DNA of 64,000 nt from Niabella agricola (GCF_021538615.1 NZ_JAJHIZ010000003.1:3968001-4032000); one strand, 5' to 3'; numbered from the stretch's first letter, positions 43,479 to 52,796 are shown. The notes: generated by a model from the letters alone, not told the origin. Program-made: numbers and translations.

Positions 43479-44078
43479 CTATAGTTTTCTGGGAATGTCT
43501 TTAAACTGCGCAGGAGCGGGAGCTACGTTTTTAACAGGCCTGGTGGTTTTAAGATAGGCATGAATGGCCTGTATATCTTCGTCGGTAAGTTTAGCTAAGT
43601 TAAACCAGGGCATAGGCGGCAGCAAGGACCGAGCAGCGTCCATCCCTTTAAATTTCCCGTGTCGCAGCGCATTTTTAAAGTTTTCGAGCGGCCAGCTTCC
43701 CGCGCCGCTGTCATCGCTGGTAAGATTGGATGCAAAACTAATTCCCCATGGGCCGGCAGCGGCCGTCATGTCTTCGTTAAACTGAGCAATGCCTCTTTGA
43801 GCCAGGGCACTGTCGAACTGGCTGATGGGCCGGTTGGCCGGATATCCTGAAAGCATGGTTTCCGGAATCACTTCGGGGCCGTTTGGTCCCATTTTTTTGG
43901 GAGAGTGACAATCGTTACACCCGGAGATGGTTACCAGGTATTCACCACGTGTTACCATTGTGGCAGCATCCGTGGTTGTGGGTTGAGCGGTTGCAGGCTT
44001 GCCGGAGCTACCCGCCTGGTCGCATGAAAAACATAGAGTGGCCGTTGCATAAGCAGCCAGTAGGATGAATGTACGCAT
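43479..44078 (-). CDS. Monohaem cytochrome c lipoprotein
   Basis: A 199-residue protein with a signal peptide and a lipobox (LCFSC, Cys about 19). The haem site is C-N-D-C-H (CxxCH, near residue 57) in I-S-G-C-N-D-C-H-S-P-K-K. A distal Met is likely (P-P-M-P-W-F near 156). A spacer of Pro, Thr and Ala follows the signal. It would be anchored to a membrane in the periplasm and transfer electrons. The protein resembles the small dihaem or monohaem c-type cytochromes fused to dehydrogenases, but no such partner lies next to it. Confidence 0.83.
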   Translation of the reverse strand: MRTFILLAAYATATLCFSCDQAGSSGKPATAQPTTTDAATMVTRGEYLVTISGCNDCHSPKKMGPNGPEVIPETMLSGYPANRPISQFDSALAQRGIAQFNEDMTAAAGPWGISFASNLTSDDSGAGSWPLENFKNALRHGKFKGMDAARSLLPPMPWFNLAKLTDEDIQAIHAYLKTTRPVKNVAPAPAQFKDIPRKL

Positions 44079-44284
44079 GTTGTTCTTTTTATGGTTGTTG
44101 AAAAACTTCTGGTTTGCCGTAAAAGTACTAGTATAAATGTGGTAGCTGGAAGCAGGATGTATGAACTGCGCTTTTTCGTAGATAAATTGAAGGAAGAGCT
44201 GGTAAAGGGGGGTAAATGTGTTGTGAAAGAATTGGGCTTCGGGTGCACTTGTTGAAACAGGAGGAGCAGTCGGAACGGCATAAT

Positions 44285-44307
44285 AAAAAACCCCGGCAAA
44301 GCCGGGG
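44285..44307 (-). terminator. Terminator downstream of accC
   Basis: Hairpin CCCCGGC-AAA-GCCGGGG at 44291-44307. On the minus strand it is followed by a run of T (the A run 44285-44290). It lies 23 bp beyond the accC stop. Confidence 0.8.
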
Positions 44308-44329
44308 TCGTATCAGCAAGATTCAATTG

Positions 44330-45670
44330 CTATTTTTTCATCACGAAACTATCCATGAACTTGGTGTTAAAGTTTCCGGAACGGAAATCTTCATTTTGCA
44401 TCAATTGTAAATGAAAAGGAATCGTGGTTTTAATACCTTCGATCACATATTCGCTTAACGCACGATACATGGTATTGATGGCCTCATCCCGGGTGCGTGC
44501 TACAGTAATGAGCTTTCCGATCATTGAATCGTAGTAGGGGGGGATGGTATAACCTGCGTATACATGACTATCTACCCGTACCCCGTGGCCCCCCGGTACA
44601 TGAAGATTGGTAATCTTTCCCGGTGAGGGACGAAAATCATTGTAGGGGTCTTCTGCGTTGATGCGGCACTCAATAGCATGCATTTGCGGGAAATAATCGG
44701 CTCCGGAAACTTTTTCACCCATAGCGATTTTGATCTGTTCCTTGATCAGGTCAAAATTGATGACTTCTTCCGTTACACAATGTTCGACCTGAATGCGGGT
44801 GTTCATCTCCATAAAATAGAAGTTCCGGTGCTTATCTACCAGGAACTCGATAGTGCCCACACTTTCGTAACCAATAGCACCTGCTGCTTTTTTTGCTGCT
44901 TCGCCCATTGCATGACGCAGCTCGTCGGTCATGAAGGGGGAAGGCGATTCTTCCACCAGCTTTTGATGCCGGCGTTGAATAGAACAATCGCGCTCACTCA
45001 GGTGGCATACGGTGCCATACTGGTCGCCGGCTACCTGAATTTCGATATGGCGGGGTTCTTCTACGAACTTTTCCATATAGATCCCGTCATTTTTAAAGGC
45101 CGCGGCTGCTTCCGCCTTTGCCGTATCATAAGCCCGCTCCATTTCTGCTTCTTCCCAAACAATACGCATTCCTTTACCACCTCCGCCGGCCGTTGCTTTT
45201 AAAATAACCGGATATCCGATCTCCTTCGCAACGCCCTTGGCCTGGTTGAGGTTTTGCAGTAATCCTTCACCTCCCGGAACAACAGGAACCCCTGCTTTGA
45301 TCATCGTTTCTTTTGCAGTAACTTTATCGCCCATCTTGTTGATCATTTCAGCAGTGGGGCCAATAAATTTGATTCCGTTCTCATTGCAGATATTGGCAAA
45401 CTTGGCATTTTCGGCAAGGAAACCATAGCCTGGGTGTACGGCATCCGCATTGGTGATTTCCACTGCCGCCATAATATTGGGCACATTTAAATAGGAATCT
45501 ACACTGGCCGGCCTTCCGATACAAACGGCCTCGTCTGCAAATTTTACGTGCAGGCTTTCGCTATCTGCGGTAGAATAAACAGCTACCGTTTGGATGCCCA
45601 TCTCTCTGCAGGTCCTGATCACACGCAGGGCAATTTCACCTCTGTTCGCGATTAATATTTTTTTAAACAT
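44330..45670 (-). CDS. accC: Acetyl-CoA carboxylase biotin carboxylase subunit
   Basis: A 446-residue ATP-grasp enzyme that carboxylates biotin on AccB in the first step of fatty acid synthesis. The start [14 protein letters not shown] is the family N-terminus. The glycine-rich ATP loop A-G-G-G-G-K-G-M-R lies near residue 164, [13 protein letters not shown] near 225 and the active-site segment M-N-T-R-I-Q-V-E-H near 285. ATG 45670 is chosen over an ORF extension to 45799. It lies 150 bp downstream of accB on the same strand. Confidence 0.96.
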   Translation of the reverse strand: MFKKILIANRGEIALRVIRTCREMGIQTVAVYSTADSESLHVKFADEAVCIGRPASVDSYLNVPNIMAAVEITNADAVHPGYGFLAENAKFANICNENGIKFIGPTAEMINKMGDKVTAKETMIKAGVPVVPGGEGLLQNLNQAKGVAKEIGYPVILKATAGGGGKGMRIVWEEAEMERAYDTAKAEAAAAFKNDGIYMEKFVEEPRHIEIQVAGDQYGTVCHLSERDCSIQRRHQKLVEESPSPFMTDELRHAMGEAAKKAAGAIGYESVGTIEFLVDKHRNFYFMEMNTRIQVEHCVTEEVINFDLIKEQIKIAMGEKVSGADYFPQMHAIECRINAEDPYNDFRPSPGKITNLHVPGGHGVRVDSHVYAGYTIPPYYDSMIGKLITVARTRDEAINTMYRALSEYVIEGIKTTIPFHLQLMQNEDFRSGNFNTKFMDSFVMKK

Positions 45671-45820
45671 GTTGCTAATTTGATAATTTGAAAATATGCC
45701 AATTTGAAAAATAAAAAACCAATCAAAGTATTGAAAACAGGTTACAATTTTCAAATCTTCTCCAAGATGCAAGGCCTTTTTGGAGAGTCCCTCGGACAAA
45801 TTGGTTAATTATCAAATTAA

Positions 45821-46297
45821 TTAGGGTTCTACCAAGAACAGCGGCTGATCAAACTCTACAGGAGAGGCATCGTCTACCAGCACTTTAACGATTTTACCGC
45901 TTACTTCGCTTTCGATTTCGTTAAAGAGTTTCATTGCTTCAATTACACAGATCACTTTGCCGGGACTTACTACATCTCCCTCCTCCACAAAATTTGGTTT
46001 ATCAGGAGCCGGTTTCCGGTAAAAGGTACCGATCATCGGGCTTTTGATGGTAATGGTATTAGAAGGAATTTCTGCTGGTTTGGGCGTTGTTGCAGGAGCT
46101 GCAGGAGCCGTTTGTGTAGGCAGTGCAGCTGGTACCTGGGCTTGCTGAAGTTGTACGGGTGCGGCTGTAACCACCTGGGTTACCTGCTCTTCTTTTTGGC
46201 GGATCGTGATCTTGAAATCATTTTGTTCAATACTCAGCTCACCAATATTAGATTTGTTGATCATTTTGATCAACTCCTGGATTTGTTTAAAGTCCAT
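45821..46297 (-). CDS. accB: Biotin carboxyl carrier protein of acetyl-CoA carboxylase
   Basis: A 158-residue protein. The N-terminal helix region (M-D-F-K-Q-I-Q-E-L-I-K) is followed by a Pro/Ala/Thr/Gln-rich linker (about 45-85) and the biotinyl domain, whose E-A-M-K-L motif near residue 120 contains the lysine that is biotinylated by BirA. It carries the carboxyl group between AccC and the transferase. The annotated start is ATG 46297; the ORF opens three codons earlier at TTG. It is in the efp-accB-accC order usual in Bacteroidota. Confidence 0.93.
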   Translation of the reverse strand: MDFKQIQELIKMINKSNIGELSIEQNDFKITIRQKEEQVTQVVTAAPVQLQQAQVPAALPTQTAPAAPATTPKPAEIPSNTITIKSPMIGTFYRKPAPDKPNFVEEGDVVSPGKVICVIEAMKLFNEIESEVSGKIVKVLVDDASPVEFDQPLFLVEP

Positions 46298-46436
46298 ATT
46301 GTTCAAGATTTAAAATAGTTTGGGTCAGTTTTTTGCAACTGTTAACGGAAAAAACAACAAAAAATGTGAAAAGCTAAGGTAAACATTTCATTAGCAATTC
46401 TGTGATATTTTAAGGAAAAATGCCACGATTTATATG

Positions 46437-46473
46437 AAAAATGGCTTAAAATCGGGTGATTTAAGCCATTTTT
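46437..46473. terminator. Hairpin between accB and efp
   Basis: The repeat AAAAATGGCTTAAA and TTTAAGCCATTTTT (loop about 9 nt) lies 16 bp downstream of the efp stop, with A and T runs on the sides. It can end efp transcripts and so separate or attenuate expression of accB and accC. Confidence 0.7.
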
Positions 46474-46488
46474 CAGGAATATCTTGTC

Positions 46489-47055
46489 TTACTCTTTTAC
46501 ACGTTCCACGTACTCACCCGTTTTTGTATTTACACGGATAAGTTCTCCTTCATTTACAAATAGAGGAACGCTTACAGTAGCACCGGTTTCAACAGTGGCC
46601 GGTTTCAGCGTGCGGGTTGCGGTATCGCCCTTCAGTCCGGGTTCGGTGTAGGTAACCAGCATTACTATTTTATCGGGAAGCTCTACACTAACCGGAAGTT
46701 CGGTTTCGGTATTGATTGCGATCGCAACCTCCTGTCCTTCTTTCAGAAATTGTGGCGCATCGATCAGGTTTTCGGCAACGCTCATCTGTTCGAATGTTTC
46801 ATTATCCATGAAATTATAACCGGTTTCATCCTGATACAGGTACTGGTAGGCGCGCTTTTCAACACGAACAGGATAGATCGTATCGCCGGAATTCCATGTT
46901 TTCTCAATTGTACGGGTATTATCTACACCTTTTAATTTGGCCCAAACCTTTGCTGCAGCGCGTGCAGTTTTGTTTTCACCAAATTCAACTACTGAGTAAA
47001 GGTTGCCATCGAGCTTTAAGATCATGCCGCGGCTGATGTCTGCTGTATTTGCCAT
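46489..47055 (-). CDS. efp: Translation elongation factor P (arginine-tip type)
   Basis: A 188-residue EF-P that rescues ribosomes stalled at polyproline. Three domains: KOW-like (1-65), the OB domains in the middle (70-128) and the C-terminal one (130-186). The family end motif V-P-L-F-V-N-E-G-E and G-E-Y-V-E-R-V-K-E is present. The tip loop reads E-N-K-T-A-R-A-A-A-K; aligned on the following K-L-K, the tip residue is Arg32, where E. coli has Lys34. EF-P with Arg is rhamnosylated by EarP in some Proteobacteria. No modification enzyme lies in the window. Confidence 0.95.
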   Translation of the reverse strand: MANTADISRGMILKLDGNLYSVVEFGENKTARAAAKVWAKLKGVDNTRTIEKTWNSGDTIYPVRVEKRAYQYLYQDETGYNFMDNETFEQMSVAENLIDAPQFLKEGQEVAIAINTETELPVSVELPDKIVMLVTYTEPGLKGDTATRTLKPATVETGATVSVPLFVNEGELIRVNTKTGEYVERVKE

Positions 47056-47423
47056 GTAATTTTTTTTGAGGCGGCAAAGATAGCAGTTGAGAATAAGTTC
47101 ACAAATAGCCTTTCTGAAAAATATGCTGCAAATCCTTATGAATAAAATATAGAATTATATATTATTATTAAATATATATAATAAATATTTAGTTAAAGTC
47201 GTTTGATTTTGTATTTTTATCAGGTAAATATTAACATAAAGACGTAGTTAATATAATTTATCGGTTATTTGATGGAAAATTTAAACATTGTTAAAATAAT
47301 ATATATTAATATCAAAGTCCTGCCTGAACAACTTCTTTCCATGAAAAAGCCTGAAAATCACCGGAACATGCCTGCTTTGAAAAACTATAAAACACACTTT
47401 AAAACAAATTAAAATTTTATTGA
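47056..47423 (+). other. AT-rich gap upstream of the porin-like gene
   Basis: This 368-bp interval between efp and the plus-strand porin has a strongly AT-rich tract around 47140-47320 with runs of TATATA. It contains no supported gene. It should hold the divergent promoters of efp and the porin-like gene. No clear TAnnTTTG match with a -33 element was found. Confidence 0.5.
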
Positions 47424-48497
47424 ATGAGGAAAATGCTATTGCTCACAAAAACAATTTTTATTTCGGGCGCATTGCTGGCACAAGATACTACTGCACCGGA
47501 AACAGAAGAAAAAGGCGCATTACAGATCAATGGATCTGTTGACGCCTATTATCGGTTTAACTTTAACCATGCTAAATCTGTTCAGCAGGCGAATAATTTT
47601 ACCAGTTTCACCAACTCCCACAATTCGTTTGAACTGGGCATGGCATCATTAAAGGCAAGTTACACCAAAGGGAAAGCCGGGGTAGTGGTAGATCTGGGCT
47701 TTGGAACAAGGGCAAGGGAGTTCTCCTATAATGAAACCGGGGTTACACAAGCAATCAAACAGGCTTACATTACCTATGCACCGTCGGAGCATGTTAAATT
47801 ATCTGCGGGAAAATGGGGTACGCATGTGGGGTACGAGTTGCTTGATCCGCAGCTGAACCGGAATTACAGTATGAGCTATATGTTCTCCTACGGACCTTTT
47901 TCCCATACGGGGCTGAAAGCCGATTTTACAGTAGGTGACGGTTTTGGTATTATGGCCGGCGTTACCAATCCTACCGATTATCTGTCGGCTCCATGGAACA
48001 AGAAATTTATTATCGGACAGTTCAGCAAAACTTCTGAAAAGGTGAATCTTTATTTAAACTATGTGGGCGGTAAGGATACGGCTGAGGTTGCATCCAATCA
48101 GCTGGGGCTGACTGCTACAGCAAAAATCACCGACAAATTTTCGCTGGGATATGACGGTACTGTAAAATTTGTAAAATCTCCTGATGTTTCTTCACAGTCC
48201 TGGTGGGGTTCTGCATTATATGTGAATGTTGATCCTTCCGAAAAATTCGGAATCACGCTGCGCGGGGAATATTTCGATGATAAAAAAGGCGTGATCACCA
48301 ACGCCGACGGTAGTGCCTTGCTGGGTACTTCCGTAATCCAGGGGACTTTGTCCTTTAACATAAAGCCGGTAAGCGGATTGATGATCATACCAGAATTCCG
48401 GCTTGACAGTGCAAAGGATCCCATCTTTACAAAAAATTCCGGCGACGGAACTAAAAGCACCGGCACCTTCTTACTTGCTGCCGTATATTCTTTCTGA
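47424..48497 (+). CDS. Porin-like outer membrane beta-barrel protein
   Basis: A 357-residue protein with a signal peptide (FISGALLAQ) and a beta-barrel pattern of alternating residues. The opening strand region is S-V-D-A-Y-Y-R-F-N near residue 38, followed by N-S-F-E-L-G-M-A-S-L-K near 70, and it ends with aromatic F-L-L-A-A-V-Y-S-F. This resembles the Bacteroidota putative-porin/OmpL-type family of anion or sugar channels. It stands alone and is followed by a terminator. Substrate cannot be predicted. Confidence 0.82.
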   Translation: MRKMLLLTKTIFISGALLAQDTTAPETEEKGALQINGSVDAYYRFNFNHAKSVQQANNFTSFTNSHNSFELGMASLKASYTKGKAGVVVDLGFGTRAREFSYNETGVTQAIKQAYITYAPSEHVKLSAGKWGTHVGYELLDPQLNRNYSMSYMFSYGPFSHTGLKADFTVGDGFGIMAGVTNPTDYLSAPWNKKFIIGQFSKTSEKVNLYLNYVGGKDTAEVASNQLGLTATAKITDKFSLGYDGTVKFVKSPDVSSQSWWGSALYVNVDPSEKFGITLRGEYFDDKKGVITNADGSALLGTSVIQGTLSFNIKPVSGLMIIPEFRLDSAKDPIFTKNSGDGTKSTGTFLLAAVYSF

Positions 48498-48522
48498 TAG
48501 GGACCATTACTGCTGGTTATCC

Positions 48523-48549
48523 AAGCCCCGTTTTGCAACGGGGCTTTTG
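48523..48549 (+). terminator. Terminator of the porin-like gene
   Basis: Hairpin AAGCCCCGTT (48523-48532) with AACGGGGCTT (48537-48546), four-base loop, followed by T residues, 25 bp after the stop. Confidence 0.85.
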
Positions 48550-48627
48550 TTACAAAATACAGTTACATAAGGCCCGCCTTTTTATGTAACCCTAAAGGAT
48601 GATAATAACCGATAGGAGCAGACCGGA

Positions 48628-49077
48628 TTAAATATCTACCGAGCAGTTGATCCATGCGCCGTCGAACTGTGCATGGTATTTTTTGTAAAAATTAATGGCC
48701 GGTTCGTTCCAGTCGAGTACCTGCCAGCAAACGCGTTTCAATCCCTTTTTCTTTGCTTCTTCAAATAACTGGTCAAATAACCGGGCGCCTATTCCATGGC
48801 CACGCATGGATTCGGTTACCAGCAGGTCTTCCAGGTACATGGCCTGCCCTTTCCAGGTGGAAAAGCGGATGTAATACAACGCAAAGGCTACGATACCTGC
48901 TTCGTTTTCTGCTACAAATGCCCACCAAACCGGGCTGGGCCCAAAACCGCTTTCCCTGAAATGCTCCAGGGTAACAGTTACCTCCTGTGGGGCTTTTTCA
49001 TAATCGGCCAGTTCCTGCACCAGTTCCAGTATCCGCTCGCAGTCGGCCGCTACTGCCCTCCGAATCTTAATTTCCAT
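48628..49077 (-). CDS. GNAT N-acetyltransferase, diamine acetyltransferase-like
   Basis: A 149-residue GNAT protein. The opening region I-R-R-A-V-A-A-D-C-E-R-I-L-E-L and the A-CoA motif M-R-G-H-G-I-G-A-R-L (near residue 92) are intact, with L-E-D-L-L-V before and V-L-D-W-N-E-P-A-I-N-F-Y-K-K near 120. The pattern, including F-S-T-W-K-G-Q-A-M-Y-L-E-D-L, is that of spermidine/spermine (SAT-like) acetyltransferases. The substrate is probably a polyamine or thialysine-type amine, inferred from family resemblance. Confidence 0.85.
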   Translation of the reverse strand: MEIKIRRAVAADCERILELVQELADYEKAPQEVTVTLEHFRESGFGPSPVWWAFVAENEAGIVAFALYYIRFSTWKGQAMYLEDLLVTESMRGHGIGARLFDQLFEEAKKKGLKRVCWQVLDWNEPAINFYKKYHAQFDGAWINCSVDI

Positions 49078-49279
49078 GAATGCAAATTAGGAGTTTTTTG
49101 TGTTGGTTCATCCGCGAACGGAAAGGTTGCCTCCATTCTTAAACTATAACCTGTCTGGTGGCGGGCAATGCGATGCGAAATTCAAACTGTGCATGATTGC
49201 ATATGCGGTCCCTCCGGGTTGGCTGATGTGGGGGATTCATGCTCCGCTTTACATGATAATGTTAATTCCTGTACGATCA

Positions 49280-49311
49280 TTTGTATGTCATAATCGGTTC
49301 GGTTATCTTTG
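49280..49311 (+). promoter_or_regulatory. Bacteroidota-type promoter
   Basis: TTTG at 49280-49283 and TATCTTTG at 49304-49311 are 20 bp apart, matching the -33 TTTG and -7 TAnnTTTG consensus for Bacteroidota. Transcription would begin near 49317, only a few bases from ATG 49320, so the small ORF there may be leaderless or nearly so. Confidence 0.5.
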
Positions 49312-49319
49312 CAATATTC

Positions 49320-49646
49320 ATGTATGGTCTGATACGATATGGTATTGCCGGTTTTTTATGGCTGGTGGTTTTATTTGCCGCTTTTTCGCCCTGCATAGCA
49401 TGGATGCATGAAAAGCATGTAAACAAGGAAGATATTTCCCTTGCGACCGATGCCGGAATGGAAAAAAAAACCAGCGAATTAAAAGAGTTGCTGCCCCAGG
49501 AGGCATTTATCAATAATAATGGATTCCAGTTACAGCAACCCGGAATTTCTTTCGTAAAGGCATTTGCTGCTTTCCGGCAGCCTCATATTCAGGCCCTGTA
49601 TGCCCGTATCCCCACGCCGCCGCCCCGGATAACTGCGTACAAATAA
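49320..49646 (+). CDS. Small membrane-anchored or secreted hypothetical protein
   Basis: A 108-residue ORF with an N-terminal hydrophobic segment (about residues 7-22) that could be a membrane anchor or signal peptide, followed by a basic and polar region, and a C-terminal Tyr/Arg/Pro-rich end (I-P-T-P-P-P-R). An ORF extension to TTG 49281 overlaps the promoter, so ATG 49320 is preferred. The only evidence for translation is the intact reading frame, the strong promoter and the membrane segment. No family recognised. Confidence 0.45.
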   Translation: MYGLIRYGIAGFLWLVVLFAAFSPCIAWMHEKHVNKEDISLATDAGMEKKTSELKELLPQEAFINNNGFQLQQPGISFVKAFAAFRQPHIQALYARIPTPPPRITAYK

Positions 49647-49706
49647 CCGATGTACAACGGGATGCCGGTCCCGGATCTGTTTTTATTCCTTTATTTAATA
49701 TAATTG

Positions 49707-50156
49707 ATGATAATGATGAACAGCAAAATTGTTGTAACAGTACTGACTGCGTTTGTTTGCTCCTCTGCGGCACTGGTTGCCGGAGCGCAAACCTTAACCG
49801 ATAATGAACTTAAAACAAAGGTGATTGCAATTGAAAATCCGTTGCAAAAAATTGTACAGTTGGAGCCCAAACAGTTTGAATACAAGGCAAAGGTTTATAA
49901 ATATCTGAAACTGGATGAAGGCGCCCAATATGGTTTTATGGCAGAGAACGTGAAAGCGGTTTTTCCGCATCTTGTAAAAGAGAAGAAAGTGGCGTATATG
50001 TTTGGTAAAAACGCTTACCGGGATGCGCGCGTAAGCACCGTCGATGAATCCGGCCTCATACCGGTATTGGTAGCTTCGATCAAACAGCAGCAGGAGGAGA
50101 TCGAACGGTTGAAAGTTGAGTTGATGAAGCTGAAAAAAGAAACGGCCGGCAAATAG
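49707..50156 (+). CDS. Secreted protein with an S74/endosialidase-chaperone-like domain
   Basis: About 149 residues with several in-frame Met at the start (49707, 49713, 49716); the first ATG is listed. A signal peptide (to A-G-A-Q near residue 27) is followed by a short protein resembling the intramolecular chaperone of tail-fibre proteins: L-E-P-K-Q-F-E-Y near 50, A-Q-Y-G-F-M-A-E-N-V near 75, F-P-H-L-V-K near 90 and S-G-L-I-P-V-L-V-A-S-I-K-Q-Q-Q-E-E-I at 118-135. The usual large upstream fibre domain is absent. The C-terminus is a coiled coil. Confidence 0.75.
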   Translation: MIMMNSKIVVTVLTAFVCSSAALVAGAQTLTDNELKTKVIAIENPLQKIVQLEPKQFEYKAKVYKYLKLDEGAQYGFMAENVKAVFPHLVKEKKVAYMFGKNAYRDARVSTVDESGLIPVLVASIKQQQEEIERLKVELMKLKKETAGK

Positions 50157-50227
50157 GCGGCGGCCGAAAGGCAGAGGGGCGCTCTGAGTGGCTGAACGAC
50201 CACCAGTGTCCCTTCTTCCGTTTAATA

Positions 50228-50872
50228 TTAAATAAAGCGATATTCCTTTGCGCGGTTCACCAGCGACACAATATTGTTTACTCCGAACTTTTGTAGAAGC
50301 GTCGCCCGGTGGGTTTTTACCGTAAGCGGGCTGATAAAAAGCTCGGCTGCAATTTCTGCCGATTTTTTTCCACTGGCCAGTAGTAACAGTATCTGTTTTT
50401 CCCGCTTGGTAAGATCGGGCAGTGCAGGAAGGGTGTCGGGCTCTGGTTTTGCCATGATCTCGCCGATTTCCGCGCTGAAAACGGGAATTTCATCATTAAG
50501 AGCTTTGTGCATGCAGTCCAGTATGTCTTTCGCGGCGGCTGTTTTAAGCAGGTATCCGGAGGCGCCATTTTGCATCATTTGGGTAATAATGCTGCGTTCA
50601 CCGAGGTTACTGATGGCTATTATTTTTATTGCCGGATATTTTTTCCTGATCTCCCTGCAAAAAAGAATGCCGCTTCCATCGGGTAAACTAATGTCCAGGA
50701 GCAGGAGGTCTACGGTATGTTGTTCCAGGTAATTGAGCAGGCGGCCTCCAGTGGTAAACGTGCCTGTTACCAAAAAACAGGGCATACCTTCCAGCAGATT
50801 TTTGAGACCTTGGATCACGATCGGATGATCGTCTGCAATGGCGATATGAACAACGGGGTCAGGCTGCCACAT
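50228..50872 (-). CDS. NarL/FixJ-family response regulator
   Basis: A 214-residue regulator. The receiver domain has A-D-D-H-P-I near residue 13 and the phosphorylation site in L-L-L-L-D-I-S-L-P-D (Asp about 57). The C-terminal LuxR-type helix-turn-helix begins L-T-K-R-E-K-Q-I-L-L-L-L near residue 150 and continues to T-V-K-T-H-R. The gene starts inside the end of the kinase gene (14-bp overlap; ATG 50872). The kinase and regulator would form one two-component system. Confidence 0.93.
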   Translation of the reverse strand: MWQPDPVVHIAIADDHPIVIQGLKNLLEGMPCFLVTGTFTTGGRLLNYLEQHTVDLLLLDISLPDGSGILFCREIRKKYPAIKIIAISNLGERSIITQMMQNGASGYLLKTAAAKDILDCMHKALNDEIPVFSAEIGEIMAKPEPDTLPALPDLTKREKQILLLLASGKKSAEIAAELFISPLTVKTHRATLLQKFGVNNIVSLVNRAKEYRFI

Positions 50873-52796
50873 TGAGTTCAATATTTATAATGGTACCTTC
50901 CGGCGATGAATCGATATGGATGGATCCCTTCAGAAATTGTACTCGGCTGTAAATATTATTGAGGCCCATGCCCTCCAGGTCCTCACGCTGTGGATCAAAG
51001 CCGGTACCATTGTCCTCAACGGTAATAAAGAAAGTGGTATCAGCCTGGCTGCATTGCACAATAATTTTGCTGGCCTGGGCATGTTTTACGGCGTTGCCAA
51101 CAATTTCCTGAATCAGCCGATAAATCATCAGCTGTGCTTGCTGGGGAATATGGGGTTGGATATGGAAGGCATTTAAAACAATGATGGTGCCGGGATGCGC
51201 GAGATTTTCGCAAAGATCTTTTAGTGCTGACTGCAAACCCGATCGCAATAAGGATTCCGGCATCATATTGCGGGCAATCCGTCTTAGTTCTTTCACCGAA
51301 TTGTCGAGCTGATCAATAATTGGGTGAAGTTCGAGGCTGCCACGATGCTGCTCATAGTGATACACCATCCCGGACAGGTTGAGCTTTACGCCCGCCAGCA
51401 TTCCGCCCAACCCGTCGTGCAGATCGCGGGCTAACCTGCTGCGTTCTCGTTCCTCGCCGATCAGCAGGGCATTAGATACCTGAAGCTGCTGCGTCTGTTC
51501 CAGAGATTTTAATTGCTGTGCCGTCTGTATTTTTTTTTGTTTGCTTCTGTAAATAAAAAACAGGATGGTAAGCGTGAGTAATAACATTGTGCTCCACAAC
51601 AGAAGCTTTTGCATGTTGGCTCTGGTTTTTAGCTCTAATATCTGGCGTTCCTTTTGTGAAGACCGGTACCGTAACTCCAGCTCATTCATTTTAAGCGCTG
51701 TTTGTTGTTTATCGATACTGTCCTTCAGTTGAGTATATTGTGCAAGGTAGTGGAACGCAGTTTTCATGTCGCCTGCCTGCTTTGAAAATTCCGCAATGTC
51801 TTTTAAAGAAGAAAGCATATAAGTGGAAACTGAATCTTCATTTGCCATCTTATTGATCGTATATGCGGCTTCTCTTGCCTGAAGAAAATCTCCCCGCGCG
51901 GCGGCCAGTGTTTTGCGCGCATCATAGGCGTCATACAGATTTTCCCTGCCGGGATACAGCTTCAGTTGCTCAAACGCCTTTTTGCTGGCTACGGCTGCAA
52001 GATCGTATTGCTTTTTTCCCGTATAGTAAAACGACAGGTAACTGTAATAGCGACCCCAAAGCTTTGTTGGACCGGTGACGTTCAACTGTATCCATACCTG
52101 ATCAAGATATTGTTTTGAGGTTTCAAGACTGTCCATCAGATACATCAGCAGTGCGCCGCTCAGATATACGGTCGCTAACTCGTCCGGTTGTCCCCGCTGT
52201 ATCCTGAGTGATAGATCTTTGCGGAAGTAGGGGTATGCTTTTTGGTACTGCTGCATGGTAGTCAACCCTGCAGATACATTGTGCAGGGCTACGGCATACA
52301 GGACCGTATCTTTTACTGCTTCGATCATTGGCAGCACCGCAATGATCAGTTCAAGCGCCTTTTCGGAGTAGCCTTTGTTATCATAGGCAAAGGCAAGATT
52401 GTTGGTACTCCGGATATACAACTTTTTGGATAACAGGTTGACTGTATCTGCCGTCAGTAATTGCCGCGACTGGTTGAATTGTTCGATCGCGCTGTCGTTC
52501 TGAGCCGACATAAGGTATACATAACCCAGCCGGTGGTATGCCATGGCTTTATAATAATTGCCGGGGATCTGCCGGCTTAAGGTGAGGGCCTGTGCGGCCA
52601 GCGCGCGGGCGGTTGGCGAGGCACCCAGATTGATATAGGTGTTGGATAATTCTCCCAGCAGCGATATGCGGTTTGTATCACTGGATGCTTTTCTCAGTAA
52701 GGACTGCAAACTGTCTGCCCGGCGCTGGTACAATTGCGCTGTGGCAGCCTGGAAAGCCAGCGTACATGCAATAATGATGTATACATAACGGTTCAC
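50859..52796 (-). CDS. TPR-containing sensor histidine kinase (HisKA_3)
   Basis: About 645 residues. After a signal or membrane segment (I-I-I-A-C-T-L-A-F-Q-A-A-T-A-Q), a periplasmic region of TPR repeats (to about residue 390) is followed by a membrane helix (LLLWSTMLLLTLTILFFIY), a HisKA_3 site (S-R-L-A-R-D-L-H-D-G-L-G with the His) and an intact HATPase domain (N-A-V-K-H-A, E-D-N-G-T-G-F-D). No ATG precedes the signal sequence closely; GTG 52796 is the most likely start, and the ORF opens at 52988. It signals to the NarL-type regulator. Confidence 0.85.
   Translation of the reverse strand: MNRYVYIIIACTLAFQAATAQLYQRRADSLQSLLRKASSDTNRISLLGELSNTYINLGASPTARALAAQALTLSRQIPGNYYKAMAYHRLGYVYLMSAQNDSAIEQFNQSRQLLTADTVNLLSKKLYIRSTNNLAFAYDNKGYSEKALELIIAVLPMIEAVKDTVLYAVALHNVSAGLTTMQQYQKAYPYFRKDLSLRIQRGQPDELATVYLSGALLMYLMDSLETSKQYLDQVWIQLNVTGPTKLWGRYYSYLSFYYTGKKQYDLAAVASKKAFEQLKLYPGRENLYDAYDARKTLAAARGDFLQAREAAYTINKMANEDSVSTYMLSSLKDIAEFSKQAGDMKTAFHYLAQYTQLKDSIDKQQTALKMNELELRYRSSQKERQILELKTRANMQKLLLWSTMLLLTLTILFFIYRSKQKKIQTAQQLKSLEQTQQLQVSNALLIGEERERSRLARDLHDGLGGMLAGVKLNLSGMVYHYEQHRGSLELHPIIDQLDNSVKELRRIARNMMPESLLRSGLQSALKDLCENLAHPGTIIVLNAFHIQPHIPQQAQLMIYRLIQEIVGNAVKHAQASKIIVQCSQADTTFFITVEDNGTGFDPQREDLEGMGLNNIYSRVQFLKGSIHIDSSPEGTIINIELNVAA

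Noticed and set aside
44678..45202. 174-codon frame opposite accC
   Set aside because: Antisense shadow of a conserved biotin carboxylase; composition is not that of a protein.
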